The notes under the pieces were generated by a model. It was given only the letters and a program-made list of their open reading frames with translations, had not been told where the DNA came from and did no database searches. From positions 11,071,524 through 11,135,523 of the forward strand of contig OY725488.1 in the NCBI GenBank assembly GCA_963281255.1: a DNA stretch of 64,000 bases, given 5' to 3'. Shown here piece after piece: positions 43,924 to 53,185 of this stretch. Each line of letters opens with the position of its first letter. Position 1 is the first letter of the stretch. The stretch comes from Aphrocallistes beatrix. Its lineage: Eukaryota > Porifera > Hexactinellida > Sceptrulophora > Aphrocallistidae. Position numbers and translations under genes: made by a program.

Positions 43924-45051
43924 ATGTTTGCCCATTATTTTAAACACTTCGACAATGATATATTCGTCACGTTTCTTTTTTTCGCATGTATATTCCTAGC
44001 ATTAGCTGCAGTATGGGATATCTACTTTGTGAAGATGATTCTGTATTACACCCGATTATACCGCGAATCTATAAAAGAAGCAAAAACTGACATTCTCGAT
44101 AACTCTTTAGAGCTAGCACTCCACTACAAAGCTGAGATAGTTAAGTATGCGTTTCTATTAGCAATCAATGTCATTGAATCTATTGGTTTAATAACGTATC
44201 ATTTAACTGCTTTGATTCCAATCTCTGCACCTATTGACAAAATAATAAATAATTGTACCACTGCTAGGGATATTTACAACTTCCATAATTATCGATTAAT
44301 TCCTGATCCAATCACAACCGTAACTACAGCGGTTGGAGAACTATCGCTGTTATTTTCTTTATCTCTGGTGATATGCCTTATGAAATATCTAGATGTGACA
44401 TATCATGATATCCATGGGAAATCATTTCAGTATATTCGAAAGTTTCTCTTGGTTACATTTTTGGTGGGAATCTTTTTGATTATCACCGGATCTATACCTC
44501 AGCTCTTCATCCTTCAAAAGCTATCTGAGTTTTCCATCAATCTTGTCTTTTTCTGTCTCTGGGTGAAGCAAACCCGCACTTTTTACAAAACACTTAAGTG
44601 GAGGTCTGTAGAATATAGAATTAGAGGTGTGAGTTGCCAGATAGTCACGAGATCAGCCAAGAGTTGCTACCATTTTGCTGTTTTTATGAGTATGGTAGGA
44701 ATGGGCTTTCTGTCCGTAGTTTCATCAATTATTGTGCAAAAGTGCTTTTTTCTAATTGCAATAGCACTTCGCTATGGTCCATGCCTCTTTCACCGTGTCT
44801 ATGGGACTTCTCACTACGAGCCTTTACTTACTACCAAACAACAGATTGAAGCTTTCAACATCAGTAGAGAATTTGTATTAGGAATTGCAACAACTCTACT
44901 TGTAGTTGCTTACCTTTCATTTGGTTTGCAGTATCTAACAGTTACATTTGTATTTTTTGGTGGAAAACTTTGGAAAAGTTTGAAGTATCGATTTGGAAGA
45001 GTCCGTACTAGATTTACTCCGAGCCTTATGGATCCACTTCTTCTAACTTAA
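43924..45051 (+). CDS. Orphan multi-pass membrane protein, clade I, right-end copy
   Basis: 375 residues, ATG 43924, no lesions. Sequence markers are clade I (VWDIYFVKMILYY, KSCYHFAVFMS, CLFHRVYGTSHYEPLLT), yet it is on the plus strand at the far end of the array. The outer loop has an extra segment (ARDIYNFHNYRLIPDP) and the sequon NNCT. The inner loop differs most from the rest (YRIRGVSCQIVTRSAKSC), and the tail reads RTRFTPSLMDPLLLT. It is the most diverged intact member, with its own dead paralogue next to it at 42997. Confidence 0.87.
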   Translation: MFAHYFKHFDNDIFVTFLFFACIFLALAAVWDIYFVKMILYYTRLYRESIKEAKTDILDNSLELALHYKAEIVKYAFLLAINVIESIGLITYHLTALIPISAPIDKIINNCTTARDIYNFHNYRLIPDPITTVTTAVGELSLLFSLSLVICLMKYLDVTYHDIHGKSFQYIRKFLLVTFLVGIFLIITGSIPQLFILQKLSEFSINLVFFCLWVKQTRTFYKTLKWRSVEYRIRGVSCQIVTRSAKSCYHFAVFMSMVGMGFLSVVSSIIVQKCFFLIAIALRYGPCLFHRVYGTSHYEPLLTTKQQIEAFNISREFVLGIATTLLVVAYLSFGLQYLTVTFVFFGGKLWKSLKYRFGRVRTRFTPSLMDPLLLT

Positions 45052-46110
45052 CATTTTATTGTAACCTAGTATTGTATTGAAGCTTTCATGATGTTGACTA
45101 TATACTTTCCTTTGTTAAAATATTAATGCTCAAATTCTTATTTTATCATCTAAAATCTGATATCTGGGTACTATTTAAAATGCAGCTACGTATATCAATG
45201 CCAAATTCAGTGGCGAGATTTTAATTTACTATTCAAAATTAAATAATTTCGAAACTTACAGCTTAATTCTTCAGAAGCGCGCCATGCGCACTTGCTTAGC
45301 GCGGTTCGCTACCAGTTCTTGTTCACAGCTGCTACTGTGGATATATCTACCACAGAATTAGAAGTTCAATTATGTGGACAGGATTATCAGACTCATTATT
45401 ACAAAGTGCCATAATACTCTGCCTAATTGGTATTAATAGTATATATACATGTCTGTACCAGTATGTGCTTCAATATATATTATTTGTAACACTACACTAT
45501 CAAGACAAAAGTATTTAAACACTTCATTATTCCACAAACAAGTTGTTAAAATTCGTCTATTCATGGAGACGAATACAGTTGAATCCGCTTAATAAGGTCA
45601 CTGTTTAATCGGGTCAACCGCATAATCGGGCCACTTTTGGCAGGACCGGAATAGCTCTCACACATAAAAGCTAATACAAAATATTTTCGATTATTGGGTT
45701 CTCCGCTTATATATTATGAATACCTTGTGCAAGTCAGTCAGTATACGTACAAGTATTTTCCCAAACCTTGTCTCTTTTAATTTTTTTACACAACCACAGT
45801 TACTGACTTGCCCTAGTATACAGGAATTTCCCTAATGTACTACGTATTATTCTGTTTTTATTTACTTGATAATAGAATTGCTCGATTAATTTTATCTTAC
45901 TACTTTTAAATATTAATATATATATATAATGATATATTCGGAAATCCTCGCATATTTTTATTTATCAAATAATGATAGCATAAACTCTTGCTCACATTTC
46001 CCAATTGCTTGTCGAATCTCATTTCCTTTTGGGAACTTATTTGACATTTGCACAGGAAAGCAATGTTTGCTATTTTATTTAAACTTCCTTTATTTCCAAT
46101 GCCAAAGCAT
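45052..46110. other. Intergenic gap, end of array
   Basis: It contains a GC-rich word AGAAGCGCGCCATGCGCACTTGC at 45274 resembling a decayed Helitron-like end, a truncated pogo-like MITE (45576-45712) and a Tc1-MITE-like fragment near 45500 (CACTATCAAGACAAAAGTAT). No gene. Confidence 0.45.
45576..45712. mobile_element. Pogo-like MITE, CAGTCGACTC family, truncated
   Basis: The left end CAGTTGAATCCGCTTAATAA and the internal GGCAGGACCGGAATAGC match the 39180 copy; the right terminus is lost after CTCCGCTTATAT. Confidence 0.6.
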
Positions 46111-49100
46111 ATGGATTGTGTTAGAATAGGAGTGGGTTCATTCCTCATTCAGGCTGAGTCAGTGAGAGAGGAGATAAAGACCAAGTTTTTTAGATCTCGT
46201 CAAATCCTCACTGTGAAAGAAAGTGATCTATTGTCAGAACTGGATCAGTTGGTAGCTAGCTACAAAGGGGTGAGAACTATTGGACTGATCGAAGAACTTA
46301 ATCAAAAGAAAGAGTTCTTAGAAAATTTCGAACATAACGAAATCCAAGCAACTATTGTTAAGAGTGTAGCAGTGATGGATGCCCGTATTAGAGAACTTAA
46401 AACGAGTCTGGAGACAACTGTGGCGAGAATGAAGAGTGTAGAACTTAGGTGGGATGGAGAATTAGAAAATAAACTAGATCAGATCGGATGGATTTGGGTT
46501 GAATATGAAGAAAATATTCAAGATCCAACTTCTCGTTTAGGTTTGTAATTATGAGAATTGCGTTGAGCACTAACCACCATGTAACGCCATGGATATGACC
46601 AATTACAGATATTGATATAAAATGAATTATGGTTTAGATTTGACCATAAAAACAGTTCTTAATCAATTAGCGGACCCTTTCACCATTGGCAGACCCATAT
46701 TGTCCCTAAATTATTTTTGCGGACCACTGCTCTACGCTGAAACCCAATACTCATTGGAAATGCTTGTCAACCATGTATGTATGATCATATCATTGTCACA
46801 TCTTGTTTATTGTGAAATCAACGTATGCATCCATGGTTTACTGGAGGCAATCAGTATTAACGAATAATCATGATCACATTATCTTAATCATAGCCTACGA
46901 AACCAGAAGTCCCACAATAAAATGCAATCGTTTTTACATTTAGACTTGGATATTGTTGCAATAAGCTTTTGTTAAATATAATACAGTGGAATTTGCTTAT
47001 TAACAACTCCATTAGCAGGGTTGAAACCGAATAGTTGATTATTCGGTTTAACCAAATATTATTTGCAAATAATCGATATTTGGTTTGTAACCAAATATCA
47101 TTATTTGGGTTCGACTGAGAACCAAATAATTTGGTCAACCGAATATTTGGTCAACCGAATAATTTGGTCAGCCGAATAATTTGGTCAAACAAATAATTTG
47201 CATGCTTTCCCAATTCTTACATGAGGTGGTCCGAACACAAATAAATATAATAAGCCTACTTATACTTGATTATATTTTTGTATAAATATTTATATAATAG
47301 ATAAAAATTTATGCAAAAATATAATCAAGTATTATTTAGTTAACCAAATTATTCGGTTAACCAAATTATTTGGTCTGACCATTATTCGGTTAAAATGGTA
47401 TTTGGTTGAAGCGGTTTCAACCTTGCTTATTAGCTATATTGCTCTATTAGCAACCAATTTACAGGTCCCTGGTGAAGATTTTATGTTAATTCTGATCCAC
47501 TATTAGCAACCATCTTATGAACAAACCCGAGTTGCTAATAAGCGAATTCCACTGTATTTGTGAAATGTACTGCAGGGGTGAAATAATACTCAAAAATTGC
47601 CAAAATTCCCAGGTAGAAAAACAAGATAAATCATCCAACTTGATTCATGATGTCTTACGTATTTGGTGGCCGGTCTCGGACTCCTTGCGAGCCATGGGTT
47701 TGACACCCCTGTCTTAACCAATTTCTCAGAATTCTATACAACATCCCTAATTTGCGAGGAACATTTATGCATTGTACATTCAAACTATTTTATATTTTCC
47801 TACACATAGGAGAAGATTCCTCATTGGATGAGGACTATGATTGGAATGGAGGAAATGAAAGGAAAGATGATTCGAAAGAAATAAGACAAAATCCTAATTT
47901 CATGTATCAGTATTCAATTATCAAATCTCCAGTAGTACACGGGGTCCTAATTCCTGGAGAGAGTGCAAAGGAAAAATTATCATTACAAGATGAAAGAGAA
48001 TTCTACAAGGCAAAAGCTATAAAATACAAAGGTTAGAAACACAAGTTATTATAACATAATATTATCCTCTCCCTGTTTGTGTCATTTGATCAAAGATGCA
48101 TTTCTAGTGTAGGCCATTAATGATGGGTCTAAGACAGAAGCTACAAGTAGTTGTTTACATTCTTTTAAAAGTAGTTCATTTAATGAATCCCGATGATACA
48201 GGAGAAAGTATATTGGGAAATAAGTTTTTCACGTCTCTTTCTGAATATTAGTTGGGATTTACATAATCCTTGAGGGCATGCCTAATTCCCGGGACGGGGC
48301 GAGACCATCCCAGAAAAATATAGGTACCTAATTTCCGAGACTGGACGGGTTAAGATGCCTCATTTACTGGACGGGATCCCGTCCCGTCCCGGAATTAGGT
48401 ATGCCCATTCCTTGAATCCCCGAGCTTTAATGTCAGATTTGAATCCCGGGATCCCGATTGAGAATAGGCTTAAATTATTTTTCTATTTAACTATTTGTAC
48501 CAATTTGTGCGCCTTTTTATATATAGTTAACCTGAAATTTAAGGCTTAAAAAAGTATCTAATGAAGGTTCAGTTTAAATATCCAAATCCAAAAAATACAA
48601 TTAATGCTACTATAGAATGTTTACATCAGATTTATTTATTTAATTTGTTAGCTTTACTATGTTATTAGTGATATTATACACTGCCTGGTCAAAAGTATTC
48701 GAACACTATATTGCTTTCCATCATAAATACTGATGCTAAAATGGATCTCTCAATGGAGACCAATTCTTTCAAACCACGACAGCTACTGAAAATCTTATCA
48801 AATTCAAAATCTATACACTCGAATTACTTAGTTTAGATTTAGTCCATATATATACCAGGACTGGATAAATCAGTCTAGCCCTTAAATCTTACAAGCGCGC
48901 TTCGCTTGCTTGCGCTGCGCGGCTTGCGGACACTGCGTGTCCGCAGATTTACCCAGTGGGAGCTTGGGGATATTAGAGAAACAATACGTCGCTTTCTTGT
49001 TTTATACTAAGCACGCTGGATTGTCATTTGTCTACGGTTACATTTATGAAATCAGAACTGTAGCAGAAATTTTGTTTCGTGATAAATATAATTTACTTCG

Positions 49101-51695
49101 TATTAAGTCAACTAATCCTGAATGTAAGCTCAATTTGAATACACAAAGTTCACATTGCTAAAGATTATTATACTTAAATAATCAATTCCAGTCCATGTCG
49201 TTAAAAGTTATTTTATGATCGAATTGATTGATCGTAGCATATAACACACTTTAATTGTTGTTAACAATCAAATTATAGACTCAAAATAGCAGTATTCAAT
49301 CATTTATATGAAATAGAATCGTGTGAATGGCATTATAAAAGGCTGATAATTGATTGGTTCACATAAACCAATGAATTTCAATCACAAATAGTTCTTTTGA
49401 TTGTATGCATAAGTCAATACTATTTTATTCCAATGTATTTGCATTATAAAATAATCGAATTTGATTGGTCAGCACATTTTGTTACCTATCTCGGCGAGGT
49501 GTGAACATTTCGCTTAGATCTTCGAACTTAATCCTAGATTCATCATTTGACACCAACATGCCAATTTTCGTATTTCTACGACTTGCCAATTCTTCAATCA
49601 ATTCGGACAAACAAAAAAAAAACAAAAAAAACAAAAAAAAAATCCTAGCATTTTAATATATCTTATATATTAAAACTCTAGGATTTTTTTGTTTGTTTGT
49701 TTGTTTGTTTGTTTGTTTGTCCGAATTGATTGAAGAATTGGGAAGTCGTAGAGATACGAAAATTGGCATGTAGGTGTCAAATGATGAATCTAGGATTAAG
49801 TTCGAAGATCTAAGCGAAATGTTTTCACCTCGCCAAGATAGGTGACAAAATGTGCTGACCAATCAAATTCGATTATTTTATAATGCAAATACATTGGAAT
49901 AAAATAGTATTGACTTATGCATACAATCAAATAACTATTTGTGATTGAAATTCATTGGTTTATGTGAACCAATCAATTATCAGCCTTTTATAATGCCATT
50001 CACACGATTCTATTTCACATAAATGATTGAACACTGCTATTTTGAGTCTATAATTTGATTGTTAACAACAATTAAAGCGTGTTATATGCTACGATCAATC
50101 AATTCGATCATGAAATAACTTTTAACGACATGGACTGGAATTGATTATTTAAGTATAATAATCTTTAGCAATGTGAACTTTGTAAATTCAAATTGAGCTT
50201 ACATTCAGGATTAGTTGACTTAATACGAAGTAAATTATATTTATCACGAAACAAAATTTCTGCTACAGTTCTGATTTCATTAATGTAACCGTAGACAAAT
50301 GACAATCCAGCGTACTTAGTATAAAACAAGAAAGTGACGTATATTCCCAAGCACCCACTGGGTAAATCTGCGGACACGCAGTGTCCGCAAGCCGCGCAGC
50401 GCAAGCAAGCGAAGCGCGCTTGTAAGATATATTAAAACGATAGGATTTTAGTTACTTAATTAAGTTAAGTATGAAAAGTATGAAAATTGCCATTTGGGTG
50501 TCTAATGATGAATCTACGATTAAGTGGAAGCAATTTTTAACACCTTTTCTATACAATACTATGTATGCTTTTACTCTCACAATAGAAATCATTTATACGA
50601 CACTATTATAGGATGTCATTGTTTTTAATACTTCAAAACAATAACTTATATATAGATATCTCAATTATATTATAGTTTAAAGCAATAAAGAGGTTTTGTT
50701 TTACACCTTTACATACATATTTTAACACCATTTGACGAATTTTAAAAATTCGCTAGAGACTGGCTTTCAACGGTGGACATGGGATTTTTAGGGGTGTAGA
50801 TTTCGAACCTTTCTTCTCCACTTCCAAATTCATGATTCACCGTATATGAAGGATGTTTTTGTTGAACGCAGGGCGACTTAGCAGACACGCAGTGTCCGCA
50901 AGCTGCGCATCGCAAGCAAGCGAAGCGCGCTTGTGCTTTATATTTCTGAATAACTGTTTAGAACATATGAAGAAATCGAGATCAGACCTTGAAGAAATGA
51001 ATAAAGAATTTGAACAATTCAAGATGAAGTATAATGCGTATAACCAGAAGCTGTTACAAGTGGAAGAGAAATTGAATATTTTAAGAAGTACACAGGATCA
51101 TTTTTCAAGTCAAATTGAACCAAATTATCTTAGACGATCTATCGATTCAAACCTATCAACTGTGTCTAGTATTCAAGAAGAAATCGATAGATTTCCTTCC
51201 GATACAACTTTACCACCTCCAAAATCTGTTATTAACAAGAATAAACTTGAATATCTGCCTACTCCTGACATTATGTCGGTTAGAAATTTCCCAGAAATTG
51301 TCGATGTTCCTTCTGATATCAAAGGAGATGGGCTGAAACTCTACAACCCAACTAAATTGAAACGACATATAAATATTACTTTCATTATCATATATATAAA
51401 AAATCCCATCAAGACCGTGAATCTCTCGTCTCTGAAGAATCCAGATAGCCATAAAGATGATCAAGTAATTGTCAAAGTAGAAGAGATTTACAGACTAGGG
51501 TACCTGAAAGTCATTTTATCTAAGAAGTTCATAATCTCCAAGATTCTTAGTAAGATTGAGGTGATTGCTGGAATAAGACTTCAGGAGTCTTGTGGAAACT
51601 CTAATGGAGTATATGAGTCTGTGAAGCATTTCGATTGCCCTCCAAATTATGCGATATTTATCCCCATTAACGAAGTCTTCGTACCAGTCTTTTAA
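46111..51695 (+). CDS. TRIM-like coiled-coil protein with CAP-Gly-like C-terminus, gene A (3 exons)
   Basis: Model: 46111-46540, 47810-48031, 50962-51695; both introns are GT..AG and phase 1; 461 residues. Exon 1 encodes a long helical, charged coiled coil (AESVREEIKTKFF, LLSELDQLVASYKG, RIRELKTSLETTVARM) like the coiled coils of TRIM/B-box proteins, closed by GWIWVEYEE. Exon 2 is acidic and poorly conserved (GEDSSLDEDYDW). Exon 3 starts with another coiled coil and ends in a CAP-Gly-like domain. Donors GTTTGT and GTTAGA and acceptors CACATAG and TGTTTAG sit at the same places as in the duplicate gene at 53186. The ATG is chosen by alignment with that gene; an upstream RING/B-box exon cannot be excluded. 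Intron 2 is swollen to 2.9 kb by transposons. Confidence 0.72.
46984..47554. mobile_element. Pogo-like MITE, CAGTGGAATT family, with nested array
   Basis: Termini CAGTGGAATTTGCTTATTAA and AATAAGCGAATTCCACTG with TA flanks. The halves ATTAGCAACTC..GAGTTGCTAATAAG are mirrored. The middle (about 47021-47430) is a second inverted structure bounded by GGTTGAAACCG and CGGTTTCAACC. It lies in intron 1 of gene A. Confidence 0.78.
47021..47430. repeat. Inverted array of AACCGAATAATTTGGTC units
   Basis: Repeats of AACCGAATA / TATTCGGTT and AACCAAATA / TATTTGGTT of 16-18 bases, several head to tail and then inverted around an AT-rich centre near 47275 (TATACTTGATTATATTTTTG mirrored). It is bounded by complementary GGTTGAAACCG words, so it looks like a palindromic element that landed in the larger MITE. 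Confidence 0.65.
47573..47711. mobile_element. Possible short hAT-like MITE
   Basis: CAGGGGTGAAATAATA at one end and TTTGACACCCCTG at the other are inverted for 8 bases, with a subterminal GTGGCCGG block. No target duplication is visible. It lies in intron 1 of gene A. Confidence 0.4.
48274..48406. mobile_element. GC-rich palindromic MITE, intronic copy
   Basis: GGGCATGCCTAATTCCCGGG opens, CCGGAATTAGGTATGCCC closes, with an internal GACGGGATCCCGTC palindrome. TCCTTGA is present on both flanks. Same family as 9990. In intron 2 of gene A. Confidence 0.62.
48679..48830. mobile_element. Truncated Tc1-type MITE
   Basis: CACTGCCTGGTCAAAAGTATTC at the left, preceded by TA, matches the terminus of the 13497 element; CTATACACTCGAATTACT further in matches its interior. 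The right terminus is absent. Confidence 0.5.
48892..49660 (-). mobile_element. Helitron-like element, left arm of a giant palindrome
   Basis: The GC-rich hairpin end is at 48892 and the AT-rich end at about 49660, where it meets an inverted second copy. The body contains an 83-codon frame starting inside the GC-rich end (48910-49161) that is mirrored in the partner. Its distinct interior segment (TTGTTTTATACTAAGC.., ATTCGATTTGATTGG-like words) is not found in the 744 or 34273 copies. Confidence 0.62.
49661..50422 (+). mobile_element. Helitron-like element, right arm of a giant palindrome
   Basis: It starts TCTTATATATTAAAACTC at 49661 and ends with the hairpin plus CTTG at 50422, followed by T. 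It is a near-perfect reverse complement of 48892-49660. The two arms are joined 5' end to 5' end with only a few bases between them, making a palindrome of about 1.53 kb. Confidence 0.65.
50426..50933 (+). mobile_element. Helitron-like element, third intronic copy, 28 bases from an acceptor
   Basis: It begins GATATATTAAAACGATAGG directly after the end of the 49661 copy and ends CGAAGCGCGCTTG at 50933 before T. The body has GCTTTCAACGGTGGACATGG and GTAGATTTCGAAC like 744 and 34273. The splice acceptor of exon 3 of gene A is only 28 bases further on. Confidence 0.62.
50962..51695 (+). CDS. Exon 3 of gene A: coiled coil and CAP-Gly-like domain
   Basis: Acceptor TGTTTAG at 50961. The first 60 codons are helical and charged (KSRSDLEEMNKEFEQFKMKY). 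A linker with NKLEYLPTPDIMSVRNFPE is strongly conserved in gene B. The last 75 residues read IYRLGYLKVIL .. VIAGIRLQE .. GNSNGVYESVKHFDCPPNYA .. FIPINEVFVP. This follows the CAP-Gly pattern G-hydrophobic-ELDEP-GKNDG-x5-RYF-C-P-HG-F, with GNSNG in place of GKNDG. CAP-Gly domains bind C-terminal EEY/F tails or, in CYLD, signalling partners. The call rests on motif order, not on a profile search. Confidence 0.6.
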
Positions 51696-53185
51696 GTATT
51701 CAACGGAATTTCTTTTGCAGTGATAGAGCACTAAATAGCTCTTCCCTTTTATTGATTTTTAAATAAGAAAAAACTACATCCTTTTATTTGTATGCTTCAA
51801 TTCATTTTATATAATTATTTTTATGTAGATAGATCTTTCCTATTAACTCGGATGGTGTTTTGTGGGGGGCGCTCCTCTTGAGGGGTTGCGCTCCCTTCAG
51901 TTACAATTATCTCTCATCCTTGAGATTATTTACTCAATTTACCCAACCACATTAAATAGACATATAACTTACGTATATCAATAGAATGATTCTAAGAACT
52001 TAAAGATACTTCATATTTCAATATAACTCTTATTACATAGCTCAAATCAAGAAGAAAAACTTTGTTATTTATTATTATTTTTCGAAAAAAGCAAATAATC
52101 TATAATGTCAAACTTAGTTCTTGATCCAAACTAGCTGAAGATCGTTGAAACTTTGTAACCATATTTTCGACAATTAACATTGGAGTGCGCCCACTTCTTT
52201 TGTTAGCAAAACTCTAGTGTGTAAAACATCGGTTAGTTGAAGCAGCAATCATTAAACAGTAACTAGTATCATAGATAGAACCATTTGGGTTTGACAGGTA
52301 CCGGTTGAGGTTTAATCATTTCAGTAGTACTGCTTGTTTTAGTACGAATCACTAGTGATAAATTATAATTTTAAGTAGATAGAGACCTCACGATGACATT
52401 AAATATTAACTATAAATATGATTAAATAATTTTAAATAAGTCTCATTGTAATTTACTTCCTAGAATGGATGAAGGTTTTAACAACATTATCTTAACTGAG
52501 AATATTTTAGAATATTTATTCTTAGAAAATAATATAAATTCACCAATAGCTATAAAAATGCGAAAAGGAAACGAAAGGGTTAAATTATATTTTTGGTATT
52601 TGGATTCAGAATGTTCGGATTAGCGACAGGATTTGGTTTTATCCTTCCTAGACAAGTTTCAGATAAGAATGGACAAAACTTAGTTAAAACCGAAAAAAGC
52701 GAATGAACTCTTAAAAGTGTATAAATCAGTACAGCTTTCCTTTTTTTTGAAGAAGAAGATATATACTTAGAATCTGAATCAAACAAAAATATCGCCATTT
52801 CACATATACTACACCATATTAAATAACATTGAATATATTACTATATTACTTAAGGTGCATTTGTTGTCCACGTACGGATAACTCGTAAGGATAAGTATGT
52901 ACACATGTTTTCCTAAATATATCGAATTAAAATTTACTCAACCAAAATTAATGACTTGATACTCTGGATAACATATCTCCAACCGAAATATACGTATATT
53001 ATGTATTTTAGTTCTAGTTCCTTTAGTATATCTCTATAATATAATTGTTCTAGTATTGATTTCAAAACTGATAGGTAATTATTTTATGTTTTATTTTTTG
53101 ACAATATCAATACTAAGTAGAATTATATTCAAGATATATAATATTGATGTAATCCTGTATATTTTATTTCCAAACGCCTAAGCAT
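51696..53185. other. Intergenic gap between gene A and gene B
   Basis: A diverged copy of the dispersed repeat from 5590 lies at about 51850-51960 (GGGGGGCGCTCCTCTTGAGG). Otherwise AT-rich DNA without recognisable features. The segment before 53186 (CCTGTATATTTTATTTCCAAACG..AAGCATATGG) aligns with that before 46111. Confidence 0.45.

Noticed and set aside
7318-45051. Array proteins as insect-type gustatory receptors or rhodopsin-class GPCRs
   Set aside because: The topology count is compatible, but diagnostic motifs (C-terminal TYhhhhhQF, DRY, NPxxY) are absent, so no family name is assigned.
48910-49161. 83-residue frame, mirrored at 50165-50404, as a conserved protein
   Set aside because: Both copies are carried by the two arms of the Helitron-like palindrome and start inside its GC-rich hairpin, so the identity reflects element duplication, not coding constraint.
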